From a candidate division KSB1 bacterium (GTDB lineage Bacteria > Zhuqueibacterota > Zhuqueibacteria > JANLFK01 > Oleimicrobiaceae), in assembly GCA_034506335.1 (NCBI GenBank), contig JAPDPR010000002.1:1-64000 (forward strand): a stretch of DNA of 64,000 nt, in the 5' to 3' direction. Below are positions 23,784 to 33,384 of this stretch, one piece after another. The notes below the pieces were generated by a model. That model did no database searches. It was not told where the DNA came from and saw nothing but the letters and a program-made list of their open reading frames with translations. Each line of letters starts with the position of its first letter. Position 1 is the stretch's first letter. The position numbers and the translations under genes were made by a program.

Positions 23784-26474
23784 TTACCGCAGGCGCACAA
23801 GCTTGGTGCAGTGCGTCCGGTTCCCAACCCGAGCGCGAATCAGGTAAACGCCCGAAGGGAGATCATTCCCCAGCGTGTCCTTTCCGTCCCACTGCAGCCA
23901 AGTAGCACCTGCTTCCAGGTACCCTTGCGCTAGCACTTTGACGCGCCTCCCCAGCACGTCGTAGACCGCCACTTCGACTTTACAGGGCTGCGCGACGGTG
24001 AGCATGATGTGTGCGCCGCCTCTCGCCGGGTTCGGGTGAATGGATATCGCTTCACCCCGCGCTTCGCCACCGGCCGAGACCTTGATGGGCACCAAAAGCA
24101 CCGGGCGTGACGGATCATTGGTGGTAACAACTAGCCGCGCCCGCGCCTCCGCTTCCGCGCTGCACGAGAGGGTCAGCAGCGTACGAGTTCCCTGCGGTAC
24201 CGCACCCTGGCTCGGCTGCACCGTGAGCCCTGGTGCCGACGCGTTCAGCCGAAGGAGGGCGAGGTCACTCTCGTCGTACCCGCTTCCCACAGGTGGCCAG
24301 GCGACCATCCGCTGTTCCTGGGGCCTGCCGCCAAACCGCTGGGCAAAAAAGCCCAACCTGGGCCACCCTTTTTCCGCAGTTTCTAAGACCGGCAAAGCAA
24401 TAGATGCCTCCATAGCCAGACACGGCTCCCCTTGGGCATCACAACCGAACGCGTGCGCCACGGTGATTGCAGGTTCGGCAAACCAACGGGGGCCCTCGGT
24501 GACCCCCACGGACTGACTACTCGCAGTGATGCTTACACGAGGAGCTTGGGGATCAATTCTTAATTGAATCCCCACGAGGTACTCGTCTCCCTTGGTCAAG
24601 AAATACCACTCTTGCCGTACATAGAGCCGAGTTTGGTCGTTCTTCAGCCTCACTGTTCCCAGTCGCTGGTCGCCCTCCACAAGAGTGACCTCTGCTGCAT
24701 CCCACCAGCGCAGCGGGTCCAAGCCGTGGGGCACGATGTGAGCAGGCGGTGACCATAACTCGGTGGTATTCGTCGACTCCGGAATAAGGTGGGTCTGAAA
24801 GAGAAGTAGCCCTTCTCCGTGATTGGTAAGCGTGAGGCGCTCGCTTGCGCCCTTTGCCCCACTTGGGTGCACCTGCACTTGTGCAGGCATCAGCTCCGCT
24901 TTGGGCTGTCCTTGCACCGCTGAAGCGAACCAGCCCCGCGCGGGTAACCGCGCGGTCCGACCTGAGGCATCGGAGGCAACGAGGTAGTACAACAGGGTCG
25001 TATCGACCGATTCTGCGCGAAGCGATGCTCGCCACCACCCGTGGCCCAAGGGTTCCAATGGCGTTGTGGCGAAGCCCAGTAGCGTGTCCCGCGTGCTATG
25101 CACCACCACCTGTTCCACGCGGTGATCGTCCTCCACTGCGCACTCCACCGTCATAGGCACCTGCGCGGCGACGACCGGCGGAAGCAGATGGGTCTGCCCG
25201 AATCGTGGCGGCTCATTGGGAACCTCCACGTCCACAAAGAGCGTGTCGCCCTTCTGCCCAACTATGTGCAGCGAAACGCCGGTGTTTTGGTCCTGGATCA
25301 GACTGTCGTGCGTGCCTGGCACCAAGCGATAGGCATGAGAACTGGGATTGGTGCGCGGCCCAAAGTGAGCGCTTGATGCTGAGCCCAGGCGGAGCTGGAA
25401 AAAGTCAGCGGAGGAGCCGGTGTAGTCGGGCGAGATATCCAACGAATCCAGTCCGGCGACCGGATCAGGCCTTCCGGCCGTCCACATGCCCGCGGCGCTC
25501 TCCACGTCCCATATCTCGGGCCCGCTTTGCGGGAGCCCATCGTCCACCTTGATGTGCCACACCAGAAGGCCCCGTCCGGCGTAGGCCGAATCGTAGTCGC
25601 TTCCCTGGTGGTTGCACACCCAGAAATACTGGTTCGGCGTGGCAAATACGCGCAGTACTGTTCCGCCCTTGCGCACGTCGCCCATCGCCACGCTCCGGGC
25701 GGTGTCTGTGACGTCCACCACCTGCGCCTGATCCATCCACCCTGCACGGTGCAGATTCTCCACACACAAGGGCACCAGGCGATGGACTTTGCTGTCCATA
25801 AGGCAATAGTCGCCAAAGTGCTTGCGACCCACCGATGGCGGGTGCACAAAGCCGAGGAGATGGGCGTACTCATGAGCCACAAGCCCAAAGAACATATCCT
25901 TGGGCTGCAGGTCCACCACAATACCCGGGCCATCGTAGGGGGCCCCTGCTGCACACGGGAGCATTGCCATGCCGGAGATAGCCGGCAGACAATCTTGGAG
26001 AAACGCCAGAATCACCGCACCGCTTCGCTCCAAGGCGCCAGGGTGGTCTTGAGCCACCGCAAGGAGAACATCTCTACACAGGTATGGCAGGTCTTTACTC
26101 GGCTCAAACTGGGCATAGGGGCCTTGGGCAAAGTAGCAGCCCCCGCCTTGTCCTGGGCGCAACAGGGTGCAAAGCTGGGGCCGGTGTCGCCCCCCTGACA
26201 TCTTGGCAAAATAGTCGGAGAAAACCACCTCCAGCTCTCGCCAGAAAGCCGGCACCACAGTATCTCCCTGGTCGGGAAAAGCCACGTACACCATTGAGAC
26301 TGAGGCGCTGTCGTGACTCGCCAAGGAGTAAGGCGCATCAATCTGCTGGCACACCTGTCCACGGTGGGCGGACTCACCTCGCTGGGAGAACCAGTCGCCG
26401 TCGAGCCAGGCAATGAGGGCAGAAACTAGCACCGCCCTGCAGCTCAGGGTGTAGAGACGGTCGCGCCTTCTCAT
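23784..26474 (-). CDS. Secreted M6-type metalloprotease with FlgD-like C-terminal sorting domain
   Basis: About 896 residues. After a signal-type N-terminus (RRRDRLYTLSCRAVLVSALIAW) comes a zinc protease domain with HEYAHLLGFVHPP (HExxH, about residues 205-210), as in M6/immune-inhibitor-A-like peptidases, preceded by GPGIVVDLQPKDMFFGL. The middle contains a Ca-type RPDPVAGLDSLDISPDYTG stretch and beta-sandwich segments. The last 85 residues (IHPNPARGGAHIML, YDVLGRRVKVLAQG, PSGVYLIRARVG) are a secretion-sorting/FlgD-like domain. It is expected to be exported and surface-attached or released. The start is uncertain; ATG 26474 has no clear ribosome-binding site. Confidence 0.85.
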   Translation of the reverse strand: MRRRDRLYTLSCRAVLVSALIAWLDGDWFSQRGESAHRGQVCQQIDAPYSLASHDSASVSMVYVAFPDQGDTVVPAFWRELEVVFSDYFAKMSGGRHRPQLCTLLRPGQGGGCYFAQGPYAQFEPSKDLPYLCRDVLLAVAQDHPGALERSGAVILAFLQDCLPAISGMAMLPCAAGAPYDGPGIVVDLQPKDMFFGLVAHEYAHLLGFVHPPSVGRKHFGDYCLMDSKVHRLVPLCVENLHRAGWMDQAQVVDVTDTARSVAMGDVRKGGTVLRVFATPNQYFWVCNHQGSDYDSAYAGRGLLVWHIKVDDGLPQSGPEIWDVESAAGMWTAGRPDPVAGLDSLDISPDYTGSSADFFQLRLGSASSAHFGPRTNPSSHAYRLVPGTHDSLIQDQNTGVSLHIVGQKGDTLFVDVEVPNEPPRFGQTHLLPPVVAAQVPMTVECAVEDDHRVEQVVVHSTRDTLLGFATTPLEPLGHGWWRASLRAESVDTTLLYYLVASDASGRTARLPARGWFASAVQGQPKAELMPAQVQVHPSGAKGASERLTLTNHGEGLLLFQTHLIPESTNTTELWSPPAHIVPHGLDPLRWWDAAEVTLVEGDQRLGTVRLKNDQTRLYVRQEWYFLTKGDEYLVGIQLRIDPQAPRVSITASSQSVGVTEGPRWFAEPAITVAHAFGCDAQGEPCLAMEASIALPVLETAEKGWPRLGFFAQRFGGRPQEQRMVAWPPVGSGYDESDLALLRLNASAPGLTVQPSQGAVPQGTRTLLTLSCSAEAEARARLVVTTNDPSRPVLLVPIKVSAGGEARGEAISIHPNPARGGAHIMLTVAQPCKVEVAVYDVLGRRVKVLAQGYLEAGATWLQWDGKDTLGNDLPSGVYLIRARVGNRTHCTKLVRLR

Positions 26475-26984
26475 ATGGAGGAGCAAACGGAAAGAAGTGA
26501 GCCCTGCTTGACTGGCGGCAAAAGGAGAAGAATGGGCCGCACACCGACACAGCTACGATGCCGGCCGTGTTTGCCCAAGGGGTTACGGCGCATGGCTTGC
26601 CGATAGCAGCAAGAACCGGTTGAGTCATCGAGCGGCCGGAGCGAGGTCGGCTGCCCTAAAGGTGTGCTAAGCGTGTGTTCGGCCTCCAGCACCGGCATAT
26701 CCCTTTCACTCTGGGGCCAGGGCATGGCCGCCCCTCCCGAGCTCAGCCTGGCAGAAGCAGGGTGCTGTTGCTGCTGAAAGTTTTGCATGCTGGAATGTCC
26801 GCCGCAAGATCACAGGCGAGGAGGGTCCTTAAGGCAACGACGAAGTCCAGTTGGACGAACAAATCCCTCGCCCGTAGGCATGTCTCTTCGGACACCGACA
26901 AAGGTGGAAAAACGCGCATAAGGTAGGCCTCGTGCGGGGAAGTGCGCCCGCGCGCCGAGGGCAACCTTCAGAATCCGGCTGCCC
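26475..26984. other. 510-bp intergenic region, no supported gene
   Basis: This stretch lies after the AgmX-like gene and before the protease gene. The short frames across it have no family resemblance, ribosome-binding sites or consistent codon bias. I find no tRNA, clear promoter or U-tailed hairpin. It presumably holds the protease promoter. Confidence 0.6.
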
Positions 26985-28331
26985 TTAGCTCTCGCGATAG
27001 AAGACAAAAGGATAGTTCACGATCACCGTGCCGCTCTCGATGGGGTCAAACCGCCACCTGCGGACTGCGTTCACCAGCTCGTTGATGAACTCTCGGTCGG
27101 TGATGGTACTCTCCACCACTTCTACCTTGCTCACTAAGCCGCTGGCCGTGATGGTGATATCCAGGCTGACCTTGCCCTGGAGATTGGGGTTGCGCTTGAG
27201 GTACTTGTTGTAGATGTAGGTGATGCGCCCCATATTGGCGCTCACCACAGCCCGCAGTGCCTCCGGGTCACGCCGGCCACGCGCTTCCTCACTGCCAGTG
27301 ACGGTGGCGGTGCGCTCGACGGTGACAGTCCCCTCCTTCTTGAGCTGCACGCTGGGCACACTCGCGTCCAAGTCCCCGAGGAGGTCGTCGATGCCGCCGC
27401 TCTTCGTTGCTTCAAAGAGCTCTTCGAGGCCAGCACCTTTCCCCTGGGTTCCTTCCCGTCTTCCCACCCTAAGGTCGCTCTCACCGGCCACGGCAACCAA
27501 TTCGTGCACCAGCCCCTTGTCCATTAGGATATCCACCAGGGTGCCACTCCGACCTCCCTCGCCGGTGCCAGAGATCAGTCCCAAAAGCCCCTTTGTGGTG
27601 ACGGTCCGCGCCTCGGCTCCCCCTCCGCCGCCTCCCCGGCGAGCTGCTTCGGAGGTTCTCTCCGCTTCTTCCGCTTTGGGTTTCTCGGCAGTAGACGGGG
27701 CGGCCGGGCCACGCGCACTCTCTACCACCGGCTGGACCTGCGACCGAACGACAAAACGAGCAAAGCGCTGCGGCACTTTGTCCAGGTCCACCGGTTTTCG
27801 CTCGGTGATGGTCATTCCGCTCAACTGCCACACGGTGAATCCCACAACCAGAAGTAGACCGCTCAGCACCAGCTTGAACAGCGGCTCCTCGGTGAGGCTC
27901 TTGAGCAGGTTGCGCGTGAGCGAGAACTCCGTGGGCGGCGCCGTCACGGGCACTTTGACCCGTTCGCAGGCGAATTCCACCCGCGCCGGGCCCACATACA
28001 GGCAGCCCTGTTTTCCTGCGCTCAAGGGCAGAAGGTAGGAGGTGCCGCGGCGGGGTAGAAGGCCATGCTTGACCAAATCGTGCACTTTGAGCCGGGAGTC
28101 CTCGACCCAAACCTCACCTTGGACAAAACCTTGAATCTGCGCGACGAATCTTCCATTCAGCCACCCTAACAAGACATGCCGCTCGGGCACTCCTTCGCTC
28201 CGCACGACGACATCGTTTGCTGAGGCACGCCCAACGGTAAGACGTTCGCCCTCCCCTAACACGCGCTGAGCGGCGCCGTCGCCCTGGGTCACTTTGATCT
28301 GCAGCTGCTCAACGATTCGCTCTTTCGCCAT
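26985..28331 (-). CDS. AgmX/PglI-type TonB-like energy-transducing protein with FHA-like N-terminus
   Basis: About 448 residues. Residues 1-110 resemble a forkhead-associated-type beta domain (GERLTVGRASANDVVVRSEGV, ERHVLLGWLNGRFV). One membrane helix follows (LFKLVLSGLLLVVGFTVW, about 150-170), then a long Glu/Arg/Gly-rich periplasmic linker with a GGGGGG run. The C-terminal 95 residues are an AgmX/TonB-like domain: VVSANMGRITYIYNKYLKRN, LQGKVSLDITI, EFINELVNAVRRWRFDP. It probably couples the ExbB/ExbD motor encoded just upstream to outer-membrane or TPR partners, as AgmX (GltJ) does in Myxococcus gliding. The ATG at 28331 is preceded by GAGGTG. Confidence 0.85.
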   Translation of the reverse strand: MAKERIVEQLQIKVTQGDGAAQRVLGEGERLTVGRASANDVVVRSEGVPERHVLLGWLNGRFVAQIQGFVQGEVWVEDSRLKVHDLVKHGLLPRRGTSYLLPLSAGKQGCLYVGPARVEFACERVKVPVTAPPTEFSLTRNLLKSLTEEPLFKLVLSGLLLVVGFTVWQLSGMTITERKPVDLDKVPQRFARFVVRSQVQPVVESARGPAAPSTAEKPKAEEAERTSEAARRGGGGGGAEARTVTTKGLLGLISGTGEGGRSGTLVDILMDKGLVHELVAVAGESDLRVGRREGTQGKGAGLEELFEATKSGGIDDLLGDLDASVPSVQLKKEGTVTVERTATVTGSEEARGRRDPEALRAVVSANMGRITYIYNKYLKRNPNLQGKVSLDITITASGLVSKVEVVESTITDREFINELVNAVRRWRFDPIESGTVIVNYPFVFYRES

Positions 28332-28380
28332 CTCTTGCACACCACCTCATCCAACCCTGGCCACCTGCACTCCTGCCCAT

Positions 28381-28911
28381 CTACTCTGCACGCAGCACCG
28401 CCAGGTTCATGTCATTGTAGCCCATCCGCCCGCAAGTCACCATCACACGCTTGAGCAGCTCAAAAGGCGTACTTTTGTCCCCTTGAATGGTGATGTTGCC
28501 AGCAAAGGTGCTCACCGCGCCCAGTTGCCCAATGCCTTCGGTCAGCGCACGAAGGTCCTGCAACTCTTTGAGGAGAGACGGGATCACCAGCTCCCCCCTT
28601 GCGAGGACTTCTGCGTTCCGCGCGATGGGGCGACCGTCCAAAAGGATCCACTCATGCGTAATGGCCACGATGGAGGTGGTCTTAGGCGGCAAGGTCGCAG
28701 TCGACTCCGGCAGGCGCAGGTCCCGCGCAATGGTCATAATCTGCCCTTCGGCCGAATAACTTTTCAGCAAGAAAACCAGCAAGATGGTGAACATGTCTAT
28801 CATGGAAGTGAGGCGCAACGTAAAGCTTCCCGTGCGCCCGCGCCTGCGTGGCGGCAATGGCTGCCATCGTGCCGAATCCTGTGACGAGAACATGGAACCA
28901 CCCACGGTCAT
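28381..28911 (-). CDS. ExbD/TolR-family biopolymer transport protein (second copy)
   Basis: 176 residues. A basic cytoplasmic start leads to a single helix, TLRLTSMIDMFTILLVFLLKSY, in which the aspartate of SMIDMFTILL is the proton-carrying residue of ExbD/TolR/MotB-like stators. The periplasmic domain of about 120 residues has the usual alpha/beta pattern with GDKSTPFELLKRVMVTCGRMGYND. It starts three bases after the first ExbD gene. It differs clearly from that copy, so the pair may form a heterodimer around the ExbB channel. Confidence 0.92.
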   Translation of the reverse strand: MTVGGSMFSSQDSARWQPLPPRRRGRTGSFTLRLTSMIDMFTILLVFLLKSYSAEGQIMTIARDLRLPESTATLPPKTTSIVAITHEWILLDGRPIARNAEVLARGELVIPSLLKELQDLRALTEGIGQLGAVSTFAGNITIQGDKSTPFELLKRVMVTCGRMGYNDMNLAVLRAE

Positions 28912-28914
28912 AGT

Positions 28915-29370
28915 TCAGCCCGCCAGCGAAATGTTGGGGAACCCCGCCTCACGGCAGGTGTCCATCACCTTGACGATCACTTCATACAGAATAGCGGAGG
29001 CAGGCGAGATGACGATATCTTCGCTCTCCGGATACCTGGCCTTGACCGCCTTGAGCTGCGCTGCCAACCCCTTGTAATCGAACGCTCCACCCAGCTTAGG
29101 CAGTTTGGGATGGTTCATGTAGGGGCTGTTGAGCTGGAAACCGTCCTCTTCCACTGCCAGGATATTCAGGATGGCCGGCTTGTCTTGCGCCGCTACTCCA
29201 CCCTTACGACCGGCAGCGGGCAGAGAGAGTTCCAGTACGGCGATCTTGACAAACACGGCGGTCAGAAGGAGAAACGGCACCAGAATCAGGAAGAGATTCA
29301 TGACGCCAATGATGTTGACGTCCGCCTCGCCGCGAGTGCGGCCCCGCCCAAGTGCCGCTTTCAAGTTCAT
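28915..29370 (-). CDS. ExbD/TolR-family biopolymer transport protein (first copy)
   Basis: 151 residues. After RTRGEADVNIIGVMNLFLIL comes one membrane helix (NLFLILVPFLLLTAVFVKIAVLEL). Where the other copy has the proton-binding aspartate, this protein shows GVMNLFLIL, so the key acidic residue seems replaced by asparagine. The periplasmic part ends in YEVIVKVMDTCREAGFPNISLAG, typical of ExbD. The ATG has GGGAG upstream. It lies between exbB and the second exbD, with gaps of only three bases. Confidence 0.88.
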   Translation of the reverse strand: MNLKAALGRGRTRGEADVNIIGVMNLFLILVPFLLLTAVFVKIAVLELSLPAAGRKGGVAAQDKPAILNILAVEEDGFQLNSPYMNHPKLPKLGGAFDYKGLAAQLKAVKARYPESEDIVISPASAILYEVIVKVMDTCREAGFPNISLAG

Positions 29371-29373
29371 TGC

Positions 29374-30009
29374 CTACTCCCTGCCCGAAGTCACGCCGTG
29401 AAAAACGCGCGCCACACTCTCGTTGATCTCGTCGATCAACCCGTTGGTCTTCTCCTGCAGGTAGCCGTAGGCAAGCAGACAGGGAATGGCCACAATGAGG
29501 CCGAAGGCGGTGGTATTCATGGCCTGCGAAATGCCCACCGAAAGAAGCTCCGCCTTTTGTGCCGCCTCAGCTTGGGCGACGGCCTGGAAGGAGACAATGA
29601 GGCCAAAAATGGTTCCCAGCAACCCGAGCAGCGTCGCGACGTTGGCAATAGTCGAGAGGTAATGGGTGCGTTTCTCCAATTTGGGCACCTCTACCAACGC
29701 AGCCAGTTCGAATGCGCGTTGTACCTCCTTTTCGCCGCCGCCGTTGTGCAGTTGCTCCAGGCCGGCCCGGACAATCCGCGGCAGGGGAGCATCCGAACGT
29801 CGGGCATAGTCAATGGCGCGGGCAACGTTTCCGGAACGGACCAGCTCCAAAACCCGGCTGACAAATGCGCCGCTATCGATCCGCGTTTTGAACGCCAATA
29901 CGATAATCCGCTCGATCGCTATCGCATAGCCGAACACCATCGCCAACGCGATGACGTACATGAACGGCCCACCGTGCTTAAAGAATGCGGCAATGGTCTC
30001 CAAACTCAC
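29374..30009 (-). CDS. ExbB/TolQ/MotA-family proton channel protein
   Basis: 211 residues with three membrane helices: near the N-terminus (GPFMYVIALAMVFGYAIAIE), and two in the second half (STIANVATLLGLLGTIFGLIVSF and AMNTTAFGLIVAIPCLLAYG), the last two carrying the channel residues of this family. With ExbD partners it uses the proton gradient to drive a periplasm-spanning protein. It begins the tight exbB-exbD-exbD-agmX run; a small secreted protein gene lies 65 bases before it. Start GTG 30009 overlaps a purine-rich GAGGAGGAA; TTG 30003 is possible. Confidence 0.93.
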   Translation of the reverse strand: MSLETIAAFFKHGGPFMYVIALAMVFGYAIAIERIIVLAFKTRIDSGAFVSRVLELVRSGNVARAIDYARRSDAPLPRIVRAGLEQLHNGGGEKEVQRAFELAALVEVPKLEKRTHYLSTIANVATLLGLLGTIFGLIVSFQAVAQAEAAQKAELLSVGISQAMNTTAFGLIVAIPCLLAYGYLQEKTNGLIDEINESVARVFHGVTSGRE

Positions 30010-30074
30010 TTCCTCCTCTTCTTTCCCATACCAGCCTCACCTGCCCAGCCTTTTGGTGCTGGTGGCAGATACAC

Positions 30075-30449
30075 CTACCAAGGAATGTAGTCGAGCGCAT
30101 GACGGTTGAGCGTCTTGCGCACCGCGTCTCGTTCAACAGGACGGAAGATCTCCTGAAAAAACGAACGGTCAATGCCAATATCATCCACACGCGGGTCGCT
30201 GCCCGGCACAATGAAGACAGCCTGCGGTTTTTCCAGACGTCCCAGCACCTCTATCTTGTTCACGAATACTTTCACCGCATCCTCTACCACTGAGGGGTCG
30301 CGGCTAGTGGCCTTCTGTTCCACGTCGGAGACGAGCTTGTTGAGTTTGTCCTCGACGGGCTTTTGCTGTCCCCAGGCTGGCACTGCACCGAACAACACTA
30401 CCACCAACAGCAGAGCCCCAGCACACAAGCCTCGTGTACGCAACCGCAT
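30075..30449 (-). CDS. Small secreted protein of unknown function
   Basis: 124 residues. MRLRTRGLCAGALLLVVVLFGAVPAWGQQ is a clear signal peptide. The mature part has charged helices (VEDKLNKLVSDVEQKATSRD) and IEVLGRLEKPQAVFIVPGSDPRVDDIGIDRSFF, with no family I recognise. The longer open frame to 30677 overlaps the TPR gene; I choose ATG 30449 because it starts the signal peptide, has GGGAG directly before it and follows the TPR stop by four bases. Its place between TPR proteins and ExbB suggests a periplasmic part of the same envelope machine. Confidence 0.72.
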   Translation of the reverse strand: MRLRTRGLCAGALLLVVVLFGAVPAWGQQKPVEDKLNKLVSDVEQKATSRDPSVVEDAVKVFVNKIEVLGRLEKPQAVFIVPGSDPRVDDIGIDRSFFQEIFRPVERDAVRKTLNRHALDYIPW

Positions 30450-30453
30450 CTCC

Positions 30454-33381
30454 CTATCCCTTATTCGTCCCCGGCCTCTGTCCAGGTGCAGAGCCGTCGT
30501 CCGTTTGTAGCCCAGCGTCCGGCCCCAGCTCGATGAGAAGAGCTTGCAAGCGCTTGCGACTTTGGGCAACCCATTCATTGTCGATGTTACTCTCCTCGGC
30601 GCGGCGTACGTTGGCGCGGTAAGTCTCAAGGGCCTGCAGCTTGAAAGGCTGTGTCGTTTGCACCAGTTTCTCATCATACACCAGCCGTTCGTCTGGGGTC
30701 AGGTTGTCAGGCCGGGGAGACTCCAGGAAGGCACGCACGAACTCCTCGAATGCCAGGCCGATACGATAGGAAGCCGCCGTGGCCCATTCCGCCACCTTGT
30801 ACTTGGCGGCATCCTTGTAGGCCTCAAGGACGCGCTTTAGCTCATCGCGCTTCCGCACCAGATTCCTCTCCAGGGGCGGTACGAGCTGGATGCGACAATA
30901 GTCCTGAAAAAGTATTTCACCGATCATGAACTGAGCATGAGCAGGCACGTAATCATCCACGACTTCACCGCGCAGGATGTAAGAGTTGTACTGGGCGATG
31001 GTTCTCGCAAAGGCCTCCTGGGCTGCTCGGGAGTCGCCCTGCTTAAACGCCATGTCGCCGATCTTGAAAAGTGCCTCCACGTGTTCATTGGGCTCTACGC
31101 CACTTAGCGCCACATAGCGTTCATAGACGCGCCGGGCAGCCGCCCAGTCCTGGAGATTCTCGTAGCAGGCTCCCGCATTGAATAACGCCCTCGCCAAATA
31201 GGTGGAGGTGGGCGCAACTTCGCCCAGGCGAACAAAATCTTGCGCCGCCTCCTGCCACTGCCCCATGCTCTGCCTCAGCACGCCCGCGCGGAAAAGGGCC
31301 TCGTCCACCAGTTTGCTGCGCGGATACGACCGAGGAAGGTCCTCGAAGAGCTGCACCGCATTTTCCGTCGCCCCGCTCTGTTCGAACAGAGCGGCGGCTT
31401 CGTACAGGGCGCGCTCCGCCACTTCCGGGTCCCGCGCGGAGCCCGCAAGGCGCGCAAATGCCGCTGCAGCATCCTGCAATCGCCCCTGACCTTTGAGCGC
31501 CTCTGCCGCCTTGAACCGGGACGACGCCACCATTCGCTGGGCCCGCTCCACATAGTCGGCAGAATCAGCATATGCCGTGGCAAGTCTATTGTACCACGCT
31601 TCCGCCTCCTCGTACTGCCCACTCTTGAACAGAGACTGGGCGATCATCGTAATGGCCTGGGCGGTGTACGGACCACGTTCGGGAATCTCGGCTACCTTTC
31701 GGTAAGCCTGAACCGCCAACGTGAAGCTTCCCAATTGATACAGGGTTTCGCCCAGTTTCATCAGCACCTCAGCCCGTTTCGGGCTCTGGGCGAGAAACCG
31801 CTCAAAGTCGTTGCACGCTTGCACCAGATGGGCCTGAGCGGGGTGTGCCACTCGCACGGGCTGCATGACCCCCGAGCCAAGGAAATCGTCAATATAGGCA
31901 GTCATCGAGTCGGCACGCACACCACCTTGGCAAAGTTGGTAGTAGCATAGTATGCGATTGTAGGCCGCCTGCTCCTTGAAGCGCTCGTCCTCATAGTTGG
32001 TCATGCACTGGTAATAGGCCTCTGCCGCTCGTTCAAAGTCCCCCACTTCGTACAGGCACTCGGCCAGGAGAAAGTTGACCTGAGAAGCCTTGTCACCATG
32101 TGGGAACTTGCTGAGGTATTGGGAAAACCTGTCGATAGCCAGACGGAAGGTGCGGACCTGGCGCTGCTCCTGAGCTTTGGCATGGTAGTACGTGCCCAAC
32201 TCGAAGAGCGCCTCTTGCGCCAGTCGCAAGGCATTGGTGCGGATCTCGCCCTCCGGGTACTGGGCAAGCCATGCACTTCCGGGCCCAAAGTTGGCAGCCA
32301 GCACCTCGCGCGCCTGATTCGCCTTCTCCTCCTCCCCAGCCCGCTCATACGTCTCCACAATGCGCTTGTAGAGTACTGGCGCATCGTGATAGAAGGGAAA
32401 GACCTCGAGCATCGTTCTGTAGGTTTCAATGGCCTCGTCGTAGAAGTTACGCGCATTGTAGATGTCGGCCATCTTTAGAAAAATCTGGATCGGATAGTCG
32501 CGGTCCTGTTTGGTCTGGAAGAAGGCCCGAGCCTTGGCCGGGCCGCCGAACTCGGTGAAGGAGGCGGCGATGTATTCAATGGCCTCTCGACGCAGGTCAG
32601 CCTTGTTCTTGTTCCCTCCCGCAACGCGACTTCCGGACGCAATCGCCCGCGTTTCCTCAATCAAGTAGACAAAGCTGCTTATCGCGTTGGCGTAATCGTT
32701 AAGGTTGTAATAGGACCAGCCCAACTTGTACAGTCCCATCTCGAAATAGGGGCTATCCCACTTGTCGAGAAGACGGCGGTAATGAGTAATGGCCTGTTGG
32801 AATTCTCGACGTTCGAAGTAGTATTCGCCCAAACGAAAATCGGCCTCCGGTACCAGCGGGCTTGTTGGTGCCTCCGCCAGGAGACGATCGAAATATTCCC
32901 TGGCCCTGTCTCGATTTCCCTCGTCCAGATGACTCATCGCCAGGCGATACAGCACGCGGTCTTTGAAGTCGATGGTGGGGAAGAGGTCGAGGAGCTTGGT
33001 CGCTATGGCGATGGTCTTCTGCAGATTGATGCGTGGCATAGTGGGCGGAGACGGCAGAAGACCTTGGTCGTATTTCGCCATGTCCGCCTCGTAGACGGTC
33101 ATCTGTCGCTGAAACTCCAGATCCGCCTTGCGGGCGTAGAGTTCGGCCAATTGGAACATCACCGTGGGGGTGAACTCAGCCCGCGGGTACTTCGCAAGAA
33201 GGGTTTCGTTCTCGCGAATCGCCTCGTGCAGACGCGCCTCCTCGATGGGGGAGATCTGGCCCTGGGTCACTACTTGCGCCAAAGCGCCAGGAGTCCCTCC
33301 CACCTCCAGGAGCAGTGCGATGACCAAAGCCCCACCAAGTTTCACCCTTTGGTGCCAGTGCCTTGTCCGTAGCCCTGTCAT
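30454..33381 (-). CDS. Large exported tetratricopeptide-repeat protein
   Basis: 975 residues. A signal peptide (KLGGALVIALLLEVGGTPGALAQ) precedes a protein made almost entirely of TPR units of about 34 residues: AREYFDRLLAEAPTSPLVPEADFRLGEYYF, AVQAYRKVAEIPERG and similar repeats occur along the chain. The repeats suggest a periplasmic scaffold for protein contacts. In envelope machines powered by ExbB/ExbD such TPR proteins sit between the motor and the outer membrane. It starts three bases after the next TPR gene and is followed four bases later by the small secreted protein. Confidence 0.88.
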   Translation of the reverse strand: MTGLRTRHWHQRVKLGGALVIALLLEVGGTPGALAQVVTQGQISPIEEARLHEAIRENETLLAKYPRAEFTPTVMFQLAELYARKADLEFQRQMTVYEADMAKYDQGLLPSPPTMPRINLQKTIAIATKLLDLFPTIDFKDRVLYRLAMSHLDEGNRDRAREYFDRLLAEAPTSPLVPEADFRLGEYYFERREFQQAITHYRRLLDKWDSPYFEMGLYKLGWSYYNLNDYANAISSFVYLIEETRAIASGSRVAGGNKNKADLRREAIEYIAASFTEFGGPAKARAFFQTKQDRDYPIQIFLKMADIYNARNFYDEAIETYRTMLEVFPFYHDAPVLYKRIVETYERAGEEEKANQAREVLAANFGPGSAWLAQYPEGEIRTNALRLAQEALFELGTYYHAKAQEQRQVRTFRLAIDRFSQYLSKFPHGDKASQVNFLLAECLYEVGDFERAAEAYYQCMTNYEDERFKEQAAYNRILCYYQLCQGGVRADSMTAYIDDFLGSGVMQPVRVAHPAQAHLVQACNDFERFLAQSPKRAEVLMKLGETLYQLGSFTLAVQAYRKVAEIPERGPYTAQAITMIAQSLFKSGQYEEAEAWYNRLATAYADSADYVERAQRMVASSRFKAAEALKGQGRLQDAAAAFARLAGSARDPEVAERALYEAAALFEQSGATENAVQLFEDLPRSYPRSKLVDEALFRAGVLRQSMGQWQEAAQDFVRLGEVAPTSTYLARALFNAGACYENLQDWAAARRVYERYVALSGVEPNEHVEALFKIGDMAFKQGDSRAAQEAFARTIAQYNSYILRGEVVDDYVPAHAQFMIGEILFQDYCRIQLVPPLERNLVRKRDELKRVLEAYKDAAKYKVAEWATAASYRIGLAFEEFVRAFLESPRPDNLTPDERLVYDEKLVQTTQPFKLQALETYRANVRRAEESNIDNEWVAQSRKRLQALLIELGPDAGLQTDDGSAPGQRPGTNKG

Positions 33382-33384
33382 GTC

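Noticed and set aside
23618-23827. 69-residue frame between the M6-type protease and the acyltransferase
   Set aside because: It overlaps the protease 3' end and the predicted promoter and has no ribosome-binding site or family features.
26743-26964. 73-residue minus-strand frame in the long gap after the AgmX-like gene
   Set aside because: No ribosome-binding site, no similarity, and several overlapping frames of equal quality.
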